Assembly: GCF_004684095.1 (NCBI RefSeq)
Contig: NZ_SRII01000007.1
Location: 62,001 to 126,000, forward strand
Length of the DNA: 64,000 nt
Source of the DNA: Hymenobacter sp. UV11
GTDB taxonomy: Bacteria; Bacteroidota; Bacteroidia; Cytophagales; Hymenobacteraceae
Reading direction: 5' to 3'
How positions within the stretch are numbered: position 1 is the first letter of the stretch; each line of letters opens with the position of its first letter. Under the pieces are notes generated by a model. It was given only the letters and a program-made list of their open reading frames with translations. It did not search any database and was not told where the DNA came from. Below are positions 35,226-43,670 of the stretch, piece after piece. Position numbers and translations under genes: made by a program.

Positions 35226-35252
35226 GTCATGCTTCACTGCGTTCAGCATGAC
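35226..35252. repeat. Short REP-like inverted repeat
   Basis: Arms GTCATGCT at 35226-35233 and AGCATGAC at 35245-35252, with 11 bases between. The reverse complement reads GTCATGCTGAACGC, the same family as the element at 10267. It lies in the SWIM-MoxR intergenic gap. Confidence 0.6.
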
Positions 35253-35278
35253 GTTCTTCTATCATTGAATCACCCTGA

Positions 35279-38278
35279 TTACGTGAGGCTGGCAGCCAGT
35301 TGCGGGCGCAGGGCAAGCAGCTCCAGCGTCTGGGCTACCTCGTCGGCGAAGCGCGGCTCCCAGTCGGCCGGGTCGCCCAGCGCCGCGGTGAGCGGCAGCA
35401 GCAGCTCAGGGTCGGGGCTGGCGCCCAGCGATAAGAGCAGGTTCCGCACGGCCGCGTCGCGCTCCGTTTGCTCGGGCGCCCACGAAGGCGGCTGGCGCAG
35501 GGCCGCGCGCAGCAGCGGCAGCGCTCGCTGGCGCAGCGCGGCGGGCCACGGCTGCCCGGCCCGCGGCAGCCAGTGAGCCCAGGCGCTGCTGGCGGGCAAG
35601 GTAGCGGCCGAGGCCGGCAGCGCGGCCAGCAGCCACGTAATTGTTTGGTCCGGCGAGAGCACTCGCGAAGCTTCGACAACCAACCGCGATTTGGGGGGTA
35701 GGCTGGGCTGGCTGGCCTCGTGCAGCAGCAGGGCCAGGGCAAAATCAGCGTCGTGGTGCAGGTGAGCGGCGCGCAGCCAGGCCGGCAGCAGCACCACCGC
35801 CCAGTCAGACGCGGCAGCCAGCGCCACGGCCTCGGTGGCGCGCACACCCCAGGCGGCGGCCCAGCGGCCGGGCGGCAGCAGCGCCAGCAGCTGGCCCAGC
35901 TGGCCGGCCTTTTCGCCCCCGGCGTAGTCGGCGGTTTTCTGCTCAATGCCGTCGCGCTGCCACTCAGCCGCCCACGCGGTGGGTAGGGTAATGGTGAGCT
36001 TAGCACGGCCCAGCAGCTTACGCTTCACCTGCAACAGCGGTTCGGCGCGGGCCCACAGACGGGGTAGCAAAGGGCTATCAGCCACGCGGGCCAACCAGCG
36101 GGCGGTGATTTGGCGCACCTCCTTGCTGCGCGAGGCTAGCAAGGGCGCCAGCGTCGGCGCAAAATCGGCGGGCAGCGGCGGGGCCAGGGGCAAGGTATCG
36201 AGCGCGTCCAGCAGAGCCACCTGCGTGGCGGCGGCTTCCTGGGGCAGGGCGTCGGCCAGCAGCCGGGCGGCGTGGGCGGGGTCCGTGAGCAGCAGCTTTT
36301 CGAGGAACAGCTGGCGGCGGGGGTGAGGGTCGGTGTGCCAGTCGGCCTCGGTGGGCGCGTGCTGGGCGGCCGTATCCACGGCAAAGAACCAGTCGGGGTT
36401 TTGGGCCGCCAGCCACTGGCCGCGTGCGCCCAGCGCCCCTTCTAGCAGAGGAGCGGCCCAAGTTTGGTCTTTCAGCCAACTTAGTACTTCAACCAGCAGC
36501 GCCGGCGGTATTATTCGCTGGTGCTGAGCTATTTGTTGTAAATAATGGCTGAGTAGCGGGCGGTAGTGCGGGCGGCTCAGCAGCTGGCGCAGCAAAGCGT
36601 GGCCCGTCGGCCCCAGCAGCGGCTGGGCTTCGGGCGGCGCAGCGGGGGGTAGGGCGTTATTCAGTAGCTGAAAACCAGCTTTCTGCATCAGCGCCAGTGT
36701 GCCGGCATCGCTCAACAGCTGCTGCTCACGGGTAGCGGCTGCCGGAAATTCGCCCAAGTTGAGGTCTGGCAAAGCCTCCGGTGCCTGCCGCGTACCCAGC
36801 AAGGCTACGCGCAGCAGGGCCGGCCAGGGGTTGGTGGCGGGTGGTGGGGGCGGGGGCGGGGCCACTTGGGATGTAGCGGCGGGGGTAGGGCCGGCAACAG
36901 CCGGCGCGGGCGCCATTGGCAGCTCCGCCCCCTCTTCAGCCGTCGTCAGCCAGTAGCTGAGCACCCGAAACTCGCGGCCATCCCACTCGCCAAACAACGC
37001 CAGGGGCTGCCCGCCACTGCGCGCCAGCAGGTGCCAGCCGCGCCGCTCGGAGGGCAGCCGCAGCGGCAGGGCTGCGCCCGATTCGGGGTCGTGCAGCTGC
37101 CAGGCGCCCGCCGCGCCGCGCCCCACCACGGCCCACACGCTGGCCGGAAACTCGCGCAGCCAGGGCTGCCGGGCCAGGGCCGTGGCGTAAGCATCGAGCA
37201 TGGCGGCCAGGCTGCGGGGGGTAGGGCGCCGGCCCGGTGCCGCCGGCTGGCGCACGAGCCCGGCGCTGGCCACTGCCCGCAGCGGCAGCAGACCGGGGTA
37301 AAAAATCAGCTCGCCCGCGTAGCGCTCCTGCGGCAGCAGCGCCGTGGCAAACGGCTGGCTGCCAAAGGCAAACTCCAGCACCAGCGCCCGCCGCCCCGAG
37401 TGCTGGCCGTGCAGCCAGCTGCGCCGGGCCATGAGGCGGTCCTCGGGCCAGGTGTGCTGGCCCAGCACCAGCCAGGTATCGGCCACGGCCAGGGCGGTGG
37501 GGTCGGCTAGCAGCTCGTCTTTTTTCAGGGTAACGCCGACTTGCTGGGCTATCTCCAGCTGGGCAGCGGGGGGTAGGGCGGCGCGGTTGGCCCAGGCGCG
37601 GAGCAGCAGGTATAGCTCACCCAGTTGGCCCAGCAGGCGGCTGGCCCAGTCGGGGCCGGTGCTGGGGTAGGCGGCCAGTTCGCGCAATACTGCCGCCAGG
37701 CCGGGCAGCTGGTTATCGACCAGCCGGGCGGCCGGCGTTTCCCAGAAGCTGCGGGGCCGGCTGGGTAGGTCGGCCAGGCCGGTGCGCAGCAGGTCGAGCA
37801 GCCAGGTTTCCAGCTCCTCGGCCCCGGCCGCCATGCGCGCCTGCCGCTGGGCCTCGCGCTTGAGGCGGGCCTTGTCGGGCGCGGCGGAGTCGGCGACGGC
37901 ATCGGATGCCGGGGCCACGGTGGGTTTTGCGGCTTGCTCTTCCTGCTTGGTTTGGCGCTTGTCCAGCCATTCGGCCAGCCAGGTGGGCGGCGCGGCGGGG
38001 GGTAGCAGCTCGGGCTGCTGTGCCAGCAGCAGCAGCAGCCCCGCCCCGTGCTTGCACGGAAACACCCGGCTCGGGCACGAGCACTTGAAGGCCGGCGCCG
38101 TGAGGTCAATACCGGTGAGGTAGGGCTTGGTGCCGCTGCCCGCGCACTCGCCCCAAGCCGCCGTGTCGGTGCGGCCCAGGCCCGCCCACTTGGCTGGCGC
38201 GGCCAGCTCGCGGCCCCGCTGCAGGGTGCCCGCATCGGGCACGAGCGCCGTGGCTTGGTCTTCGGTGTAAGAAATCAT
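35279..38278 (-). CDS. SWIM zinc finger/DUF5691 fusion protein (YehQ-like)
   Basis: The protein has 999 residues. An N-terminal SWIM zinc finger (CxCxnCxH) is present: Cys66, Cys68, Cys75 and His77 in KCSCPSRVFPCKHG. From about residue 480 the sequence WPALLRVALLGTRQ begins a DUF5691-like domain of Leu/Ala-rich helical repeats to the C-terminus. Linkers rich in Pro and Ala (about 445-480) join the parts. SWIM domains bind DNA or protein. In E. coli the related YehQ is the SWIM member of the yeh gene set, and in actinobacteria I recall the SWIM and DUF5691 parts as separate genes. It is probably the first gene of the operon, about 60 bases after the coiled-coil membrane protein. Confidence 0.88.
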   Translation of the reverse strand: MISYTEDQATALVPDAGTLQRGRELAAPAKWAGLGRTDTAAWGECAGSGTKPYLTGIDLTAPAFKCSCPSRVFPCKHGAGLLLLLAQQPELLPPAAPPTWLAEWLDKRQTKQEEQAAKPTVAPASDAVADSAAPDKARLKREAQRQARMAAGAEELETWLLDLLRTGLADLPSRPRSFWETPAARLVDNQLPGLAAVLRELAAYPSTGPDWASRLLGQLGELYLLLRAWANRAALPPAAQLEIAQQVGVTLKKDELLADPTALAVADTWLVLGQHTWPEDRLMARRSWLHGQHSGRRALVLEFAFGSQPFATALLPQERYAGELIFYPGLLPLRAVASAGLVRQPAAPGRRPTPRSLAAMLDAYATALARQPWLREFPASVWAVVGRGAAGAWQLHDPESGAALPLRLPSERRGWHLLARSGGQPLALFGEWDGREFRVLSYWLTTAEEGAELPMAPAPAVAGPTPAATSQVAPPPPPPPATNPWPALLRVALLGTRQAPEALPDLNLGEFPAAATREQQLLSDAGTLALMQKAGFQLLNNALPPAAPPEAQPLLGPTGHALLRQLLSRPHYRPLLSHYLQQIAQHQRIIPPALLVEVLSWLKDQTWAAPLLEGALGARGQWLAAQNPDWFFAVDTAAQHAPTEADWHTDPHPRRQLFLEKLLLTDPAHAARLLADALPQEAAATQVALLDALDTLPLAPPLPADFAPTLAPLLASRSKEVRQITARWLARVADSPLLPRLWARAEPLLQVKRKLLGRAKLTITLPTAWAAEWQRDGIEQKTADYAGGEKAGQLGQLLALLPPGRWAAAWGVRATEAVALAAASDWAVVLLPAWLRAAHLHHDADFALALLLHEASQPSLPPKSRLVVEASRVLSPDQTITWLLAALPASAATLPASSAWAHWLPRAGQPWPAALRQRALPLLRAALRQPPSWAPEQTERDAAVRNLLLSLGASPDPELLLPLTAALGDPADWEPRFADEVAQTLELLALRPQLAASLT

Positions 38279-38338
38279 GCGTAGCGACGCGGTCAGCGGC
38301 TTTTGGTAGCCCCAAGGTACTGCCCGCCGCTGCCCCGC

Positions 38339-38872
38339 CTAGCGCCGCCGCCGCCAAAAAAACAGTCCGCCGCACGCCAGCGCCAGGGCCACCAGCAGCG
38401 CATCGCGCGTGGTGCGGCCCTGCTGGGCTTCGCGCAGCTCGGCTGCCAGGGCGCGCTGCTTCTCGGTAGCCTGGCGCAGGCGCTCCTGTTGGTTCAGCTG
38501 CTCATTTTGCAGCTCGCTGAGGCGCTCGGCGGTGAGGTTGCGGTCGTCGCGGCCGGTATTTTGGAGGGTAGTGGCCGTGGTTTGGGCCTGCTGGGTGGTT
38601 TGGTTGAGCACCGCCACAATTTGCTCGTCTTTATCCACAATGCCTTGCAGGGCATCCACTACTTCCTGCAAATCCTGCTTGCTGGGCTTGTTGCTGAGCC
38701 CAAACAGGCCGTGGCGCTGGGCACTGGCTGCGGCGTAGCGCTCGGTGAGCACCCGGCGCTCAGCCAGCAGGTGGGGTAGGGGCGAGTCGGGCGGCGCCTG
38801 GGCCTGGGCAAGCGCGACGACAGGAGCCCCCAACATCAGTAAAAAGCAGGAAGCGGAACGGAACGTAAGCAC
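38339..38872 (-). CDS. Exported coiled-coil protein with C-terminal membrane anchor
   Basis: The protein has 177 residues with GTG start at 38872. A signal peptide (to about residue 22, VVALAQAQ) is followed by a long Gln/Glu/Arg-rich helical region (about 65-150, many Gln and Asn), most likely a coiled coil, then a C-terminal helix LLVALALACGGLFFW and RRRR. This layout would place the coiled coil outside the cytoplasm and anchor it by one membrane helix. No family recognised. It is immediately upstream of the SWIM protein (60 bases) on the same strand; whether it belongs to that cluster is unknown. Confidence 0.65.
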   Translation of the reverse strand: MLTFRSASCFLLMLGAPVVALAQAQAPPDSPLPHLLAERRVLTERYAAASAQRHGLFGLSNKPSKQDLQEVVDALQGIVDKDEQIVAVLNQTTQQAQTTATTLQNTGRDDRNLTAERLSELQNEQLNQQERLRQATEKQRALAAELREAQQGRTTRDALLVALALACGGLFFWRRRR

Positions 38873-38956
38873 TAAATAGAAACAAATTGTGAGCTGCTGG
38901 AAATAGCCTTCGCGCAGGGTTTCGCAGGGTAAAACCGCAGGGTTTCGCGGTGTGCC

Positions 38957-40183
38957 TTAGTTGCGCACCGCAATCAGCAGGCCCAGCTCCTTGTAGCGCA
39001 TGTTGAATTTCTTGGCGATGGCCGCGTTGGTGAGCGAGCCTTTGTAGATGTACACGCCCGAGCGGAAGTGCTCGTTGGTAAACAGCGCCTCGTTGATACC
39101 GCCCTGCTGGCTAATGTCTTGCAAAATGGGCGTGAAGATGTTGCTGAGCGCGTTGGTGGCGGTGCGGGGCACGCGCGAGGCAATGTTGGGCACGCAGTAG
39201 TGCACCACGTCGTACTTGCGAAAAACCGGCTTGCTATGCGTGGTGAGCTCGCTGGTTTCGAAGCAGCCGCCCTGGTCGATGCTGATGTCGATGATGATGG
39301 AGCCGGCCGCCATGCTGGCCACCATCTGCTCGGGCACCATGAACGGGATGCGGCCTTCTTCCACCGCGAGCGCGCCGATAACCACGTCGGCCCGCCGAAT
39401 TTGCTGGCTGAGGGCGAAGGTGTCGAGGGTGCTGGTGTAGAGCTGGGCGCCCAGGTTGTGCTTGAGGCGGCGCAGCTTATACAAGTGGTTGTCAAATACT
39501 TTCACCTCGGCGCCCAGGCCAATGGCGGCGCGGGCGGCGTACTCGGCCACCGTGCCCGCCCCCAGAATAACGACCTGCGACGGCGGCACGCCCGTGATGC
39601 CACCCAGAATAATGCCCTTGCCCTCGTTGGAGCGGGCCAGGTACTCGGCCGCCACCAGCATCACCGTAGAGCCCGCGATTTCGCTCATGGCGCGCACCAC
39701 CGGGCGGGCGCCGCTGGGGTCTTTTATCAGCTCGAAACCGATGGCGTTGACCTTTTTGCGGGCCAGGGCATTGATGAACTCGGGCGTCATGGTGCCCATT
39801 TGCAGGGCTGAGATGAGCGTTTGTCCGGGGCGCATCAGCTCAATCTCATCCATCATGGGCGGGGCCACTTTCAGGATGATATCGGCCTTGTAGACTTCCT
39901 CGGTGGAGTAGGCGATGGTGGCACCGGCCTCGGAATAGGCATGGTCGGAAAACTTGCTGGGCTCGCCGGCGCCGCTTTCCAGCATCACCTCGTGGCCCTC
40001 GCTCACGAGGTGCAGCACGGCTTCGGGCGTGAGGCCCAGGCGGTTTTCCTGAAGCGAAGTTTCCTTGGGCAGGCCGATGAAGAGCTTGCGCTTGCGCGTT
40101 TCCACGGCCAGCATCGACTCCTGGGTGAAGTAGGCGCGGCTCGTGGCCAGCGCGCCAAAGCCAGAGGGTAGCTGTTCGGCCAT
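38957..40183 (-). CDS. ald: Alanine dehydrogenase
   Basis: The protein has 408 residues. The N-terminal catalytic domain has IGLPKETSLQENRLGLTPEAV and LKVAPPMMDEI with the likely substrate-binding Lys. The NAD-binding Rossmann domain has VVILGAGTVAEYAARAA, and the C-terminal region has YDVVHYCVPNIASRVPRTAT, a typical alanine dehydrogenase/transhydrogenase signature. The catalytic His found in many alanine dehydrogenases (in a YLHLA-type motif) appears as Gln in LISALQMG, as I read it. It catalyses alanine to pyruvate plus NADH. It is downstream of tsaE on the same strand. Confidence 0.9.
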   Translation of the reverse strand: MAEQLPSGFGALATSRAYFTQESMLAVETRKRKLFIGLPKETSLQENRLGLTPEAVLHLVSEGHEVMLESGAGEPSKFSDHAYSEAGATIAYSTEEVYKADIILKVAPPMMDEIELMRPGQTLISALQMGTMTPEFINALARKKVNAIGFELIKDPSGARPVVRAMSEIAGSTVMLVAAEYLARSNEGKGIILGGITGVPPSQVVILGAGTVAEYAARAAIGLGAEVKVFDNHLYKLRRLKHNLGAQLYTSTLDTFALSQQIRRADVVIGALAVEEGRIPFMVPEQMVASMAAGSIIIDISIDQGGCFETSELTTHSKPVFRKYDVVHYCVPNIASRVPRTATNALSNIFTPILQDISQQGGINEALFTNEHFRSGVYIYKGSLTNAAIAKKFNMRYKELGLLIAVRN

Positions 40184-40194
40184 AACTTTTTCAA

Positions 40195-40313
40195 TTATCA
40201 GTTATCAATGAGCAATTATCAGTTTGCCAGCCTATTGCTTAAAATATGGCCGCGTCGCCTGACTACTTGCTCACCACTTAAATTGATAATTGTTAATTGA
40301 TAATTGTTAATTG
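40195..40313. repeat. AT-rich heptamer-like repeats, inverted
   Basis: Left part has CAATTATCAGTTATCAATG; right part has TTGATAATTGTTAATTG twice. The right part overlaps the last codons and stop of tsaE, supplying its C-terminal residues QLTIIN. The same type recurs at about 57663 inside the histidine-kinase gene. Confidence 0.75.
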
Positions 40314-40730
40314 AATTTGTCTTGATTCGGGGCCGGTTGCGGTCAGCTCCACCAGCAATCGCTGCGGGGGTAGCAGGCTGGCCACGCGGCTGGGCCATTC
40401 CAGTAAACAAAGATACCCCGAATCGAAGTACTCCGCCACGCCCAGGCGAGCAGCTTCCTCTTCCGAATCGAGGCGGTAGAAGTCAAAATGGTAGATGGGC
40501 TCGCCCCTACCCCCCCGGTATTCGTTGACGAGCGCGAAGGTGGGGCTGCTCACGTCGTCGCCTACCCCCAGCTCGGCGCACAACGCCCGGATGAGCGTGG
40601 TTTTGCCCGCGCCCATGTCGCCCTCAAAGGCTACAATGGTTTGGCCCGACTCGGCTAGGGCCGTGGCTAGCTGCTGCGCGGCCGTGGGCAGCGCGGCGAG
40701 GGTAGGGATTTCAAGGGTAAGCGTGTTCAT
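40293..40730 (-). CDS. tsaE: tRNA threonylcarbamoyladenosine biosynthesis ATPase TsaE
   Basis: The 145-residue protein is the ATPase partner of TsaB/TsaD in forming t6A37 in tRNA. Walker A is EGDMGAGKTTLIR (36-48), followed by VSSPTFALVNEY and IYHFDFYRLDS and GYLCLLEWPSR, all family signatures. ATG 40730 is used; the codon before is TTG. The last residues and the stop codon come from intergenic repeat DNA, so the C-terminus is longer than usual by a few residues. It lies between miaE and ald on the same strand. Confidence 0.95.
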   Translation of the reverse strand: MNTLTLEIPTLAALPTAAQQLATALAESGQTIVAFEGDMGAGKTTLIRALCAELGVGDDVSSPTFALVNEYRGGRGEPIYHFDFYRLDSEEEAARLGVAEYFDSGYLCLLEWPSRVASLLPPQRLLVELTATGPESRQIQLTIIN

Positions 40731-40757
40731 CAAGCTTAATGATACGTGAAGACGTTT

Positions 40758-40791
40758 GTCATTGCGATTGCTTCACGTTGCTTGCAATGAC
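40758..40791. repeat. Degenerate REP-like element
   Basis: GTCATTGC at 40758-40765 is matched by its complement at 40784-40791, with GATTGCTTCACG between. It resembles the GTCATTGCGAGCG family but lacks a perfect stem. It lies between tsaE and miaE. Confidence 0.5.
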
Positions 40792-40803
40792 AGGTAAAAG
40801 GTA

Positions 40804-41400
40804 CTAATGCATGCGGTCGTTGCGCACAGGCAGGCTGACCACGATTTCACCCTCAATCTGGAGTAGTTCCTGCAAGCGGGCATCAACCTCGGTGTGGTCG
40901 CAGTACTCCTTGGCCAGGTCCACGTAGCTCACGAAGTGGCCGGCCTCGCTGGCCATCAGCTCGTAGTAGAATTGGCTGAGCTCGGGGTCGCGGTCTTGCA
41001 GGTGTAGCCACAGCAGCTTGAAGCGCTCGCAGGAGCGCGCCTCGATGAGTGATGACACCAGCAGCTGGTCCATGAGCTGGCGCTCGCGCAGGCCACCCTT
41101 GCGCACGTAGGCCATAAGCTGCACTACGTACTCGTCGCGCCGGGGGCGGCCCAGCGGCAGGTTACGCTTACGCAGCTCTTTTACTACCCGGTCAAAATGC
41201 TCCCATTCTTCGGCTACTAAGGCCGTTAGCTCGTCTACCAGGCGCTCCTTTTCGGGGTAGTGCACGATGAGCGAGATGCCGGTGCTGGCCGCTTTCTGCT
41301 CGCAATAGGCGTGGTCAACGAGAATTTCTTCGAGGTTTTTACTAGCTAAGTCGGCCCAGCGCGGGTCGGAATTAAGCTTGAGCTTGAGGATGGTCTTCAT
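40804..41400 (-). CDS. miaE: tRNA-(ms2io6A) hydroxylase MiaE-like
   Basis: The protein has 198 residues with a ferritin-like di-iron four-helix fold: Glu in NLEEILVDH, then EEWEHF, IEARSCERF and ASEAGHFVSYVDLA supply the carboxylate and His ligands. MiaE hydroxylates the isopentenyl group of ms2i6A37 in tRNA. The frame opens far upstream, but those 67 codons translate repeat DNA (41401-41582), so the start is ATG 41400. Flanked by tsaE, another tRNA A37 modification gene. No MiaA/MiaB in the window. Confidence 0.88.
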   Translation of the reverse strand: MKTILKLKLNSDPRWADLASKNLEEILVDHAYCEQKAASTGISLIVHYPEKERLVDELTALVAEEWEHFDRVVKELRKRNLPLGRPRRDEYVVQLMAYVRKGGLRERQLMDQLLVSSLIEARSCERFKLLWLHLQDRDPELSQFYYELMASEAGHFVSYVDLAKEYCDHTEVDARLQELLQIEGEIVVSLPVRNDRMH

Positions 41401-41582
41401 AAATCGCAGATGTAGCGGATGGCGCGGATGGCGCGGATTCGAACGGAATCGCAGATGTAGCAGATGGCGCGGATTTCGCAGATTCGGACGGAATCGTTGA
41501 GATAGACTTGCAAACTCAGGTAGCATGCGCCGCCCGCGGCCGTTCGAATCTGCGAAATCCGCGCCATCCGCTACATCTGCGA
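41401..41582. repeat. CGCAGATGTAGCGGATGG repeat array with long inverted arms
   Basis: Several direct partial copies of CGCAGATGTAGCGGATGG (41401-41500) and a perfect inverted match of 27 bases between 41402-41428 and 41558-41584. The right arm reaches the stop codon of the porin gene. Region between the porin and miaE genes. Confidence 0.8.
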
Positions 41583-43622
41583 TTAACTGAAAAAGCGCCA
41601 CCGCACGCCAAACAGGAAGCGGCGCGGGTAGCCCGTGTAATAGGGCGTCACAAAATAGCCATCGCTGACGAGGCTCTGGTTGACGTAGGCGACCTTCACA
41701 AAAATCGATGCCGAGCTGATATCGGCCGCCACGAAAACGTTGGCCACCGCGAAGTTTTGCATCGTGAAGCTATTCTGCACGTAGAACTGCTGGGTGCTCG
41801 GCGCGTAGCCATAGCCCTGAAAGCGAGATTGATAATATAGCTCGGCGCCCACCTGCGCAAACAGCGCGTGCCCAAACACCCGCCGCTGGTAATACGCCCG
41901 CGACTCGGTGACGAGCGACGGCACGCGCAGGCCGGGGTTATCGGGGCCGGCACCCTGCGTATACGTGCCCTGGTTGTCGAAAAATACGCTACCCACCCGG
42001 AAGCGGTGCCGCGCAAAGCCAATGAGCAGCCGCTGGCTGCTGCCCAGCTGCTGGGGAGTGCCCGCGGGCCCGTAATACACCAGATTGTTGAGGTTAACGA
42101 CCGCCGCGCTGAGCTCGATGCTGTGGTCGGCCAGCAGGGGTAGGCGCTGCTTGAGGCGCACCGTAAGCTGCTGGGTGGTAGTGTTGTTGAAGGTACTCGT
42201 CCAGTCGTCTGTGCCCTGAACTTTGCTCCATTGGTAGTGGTTGCCCACAAAAACCCGCTGGGTAATGGTGGGCGAATAGGAGTTGAGCAACAGCTCGGCC
42301 GACAGCGGGCCGGTGCGAATGCGGCCCCGCAGCCAATACTCGGCCCCAGTGCCGACGACCCGCACGCTGGTGCCATCGAGCGGCAGGTACTCGCCGGCCA
42401 CCTCCACGGCGTAGATAGTGCGGTAGTTAAAGGAAGCCGTGCCGCCCACAAACAGCTGATTGAAGTGGTGCGGTGCCGCCGACGAATCTTGCGGTTCCAA
42501 ACTGCTGCCTACCCGCACCAGGCGCAGCCCCGGACCCGAGCGCGCGAGCGGGGTAGTGAGGGCCGAGAAGCTGGCATGGCGGTAGCGGGCATACACATTG
42601 TACTCGATGCGGTCGGTGCGGCCAAGCAGGCCGAAGGTGTTTTCCAGCTGCCGGTAGGTAGCGCGGTCGTCGGTGGCGGTGGAGTTGCGGTACGCTCCTT
42701 GCGCCGGGCCCGTGGTAGGGTAAAAGAGTAAGCGGCCGAGCGAATCGCGGGGTAGGGCGTTGTCGGTGTAGCCATTATACTGCCGCCGGACGTCGAGGAT
42801 GTGGTAGGCGGTAAAGCCTTTGTTAAGAAGCCGGTAGGACTGAAACAGGTGAAACTGGTCGCGGTCGTCGATGTTGACGCCCGGCGAGAGGTACACCCGC
42901 TCCGCGCTGTAATTGAACAGGCTAGTGACCCCTTGCAGATTACTCACCCGCTCGTTGGCAGTGGGCCAGATGCCGCCCAACTCGCGGGTGCGCTGCCGGC
43001 TGGCCGAGTAGTTGACGAGCAGGTGGTAGCGGGCGTCTTCAGTCTGGAAGCGGCTGTAGATAGTAAAGTTGTTGTGCTCGGTCTGCCACTGCGACGAGCC
43101 CACGCCTACTGTCTGGTTGCCGGCAATGCGCTCGTAATCAATGCCAATACTAAAATTCTTCTTCAGCGAGCGGCTGTAGTTGATTTCGAATACCTGCTCG
43201 CCGGCCGAGCCCTGCACGTAGCGAAAAAACGAGTAGGGCGAGCGGCTATCGTAGTACGGCACCAGGCTGCCATCCAGCGTATTGCGGTCAAAGGCGTTGC
43301 GCCCAAAGCGCGCGCCGAGCTGGTAGTTGGGCTGGTAGAGCAGCGGCCGCGAAGCCGAGCCCAGCACCCCCAAATCCTGCTGAAAGGTGGTGTCGTGGGC
43401 CCAAAACCGCGACTGTGGCCACTGCGTGAGGATAGTGTCGATGGGGGTGCCGCCCGTGGAGTCGCGCTGCACCTCGGCCTCGTAGATGATGTGGGTCGTT
43501 TTGGGGCCGTACAGCGTTTTGGTCGAGTCGTCGACAATCTGGGCGTGGCCGGCCAGCGGCCAGGCCAGCACCAGCAGCCAAAAAAACAGCCAGCGCGCGG
43601 CGGCAGAAATAGGAGAAGCCAT
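41583..43622 (-). CDS. Putative outer-membrane beta-barrel porin (Porin_10-like)
   Basis: The protein has 679 residues with a signal peptide (AAARWLFFWLLVLAWPLAGHAQ, described as residues 6-27). After a short N-terminal part (TLYGPKTTHIIYEAE) the rest alternates aromatic and polar strands typical of a large beta-barrel, ending GVRWRFFS. Segments such as FFRYVQGSAGEQVFEINYSRSL match the Bacteroidota putative-porin family. ATG 43622 is used; the earlier start adds a non-signal sequence. It lies 48 bases after lpxK, so the two may be co-transcribed. Substrate unknown. Confidence 0.82.
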   Translation of the reverse strand: MASPISAAARWLFFWLLVLAWPLAGHAQIVDDSTKTLYGPKTTHIIYEAEVQRDSTGGTPIDTILTQWPQSRFWAHDTTFQQDLGVLGSASRPLLYQPNYQLGARFGRNAFDRNTLDGSLVPYYDSRSPYSFFRYVQGSAGEQVFEINYSRSLKKNFSIGIDYERIAGNQTVGVGSSQWQTEHNNFTIYSRFQTEDARYHLLVNYSASRQRTRELGGIWPTANERVSNLQGVTSLFNYSAERVYLSPGVNIDDRDQFHLFQSYRLLNKGFTAYHILDVRRQYNGYTDNALPRDSLGRLLFYPTTGPAQGAYRNSTATDDRATYRQLENTFGLLGRTDRIEYNVYARYRHASFSALTTPLARSGPGLRLVRVGSSLEPQDSSAAPHHFNQLFVGGTASFNYRTIYAVEVAGEYLPLDGTSVRVVGTGAEYWLRGRIRTGPLSAELLLNSYSPTITQRVFVGNHYQWSKVQGTDDWTSTFNNTTTQQLTVRLKQRLPLLADHSIELSAAVVNLNNLVYYGPAGTPQQLGSSQRLLIGFARHRFRVGSVFFDNQGTYTQGAGPDNPGLRVPSLVTESRAYYQRRVFGHALFAQVGAELYYQSRFQGYGYAPSTQQFYVQNSFTMQNFAVANVFVAADISSASIFVKVAYVNQSLVSDGYFVTPYYTGYPRRFLFGVRWRFFS

Positions 43623-43670
43623 GCAGAGAAACACGCAATTGTGGAGCAAAACCCGCCCGCAGGCACTGTG

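Noticed and set aside
41401..41582. tRNA gene (GATTCGAACGG resembles a T-arm)
   Set aside because: No cloverleaf can be folded; the sequence belongs to the repeated CGCAGATG units.
41401..41601. N-terminal extension of MiaE
   Set aside because: The 67 codons translate CGCAGATG repeats; the family N-terminus is at ATG 41400.
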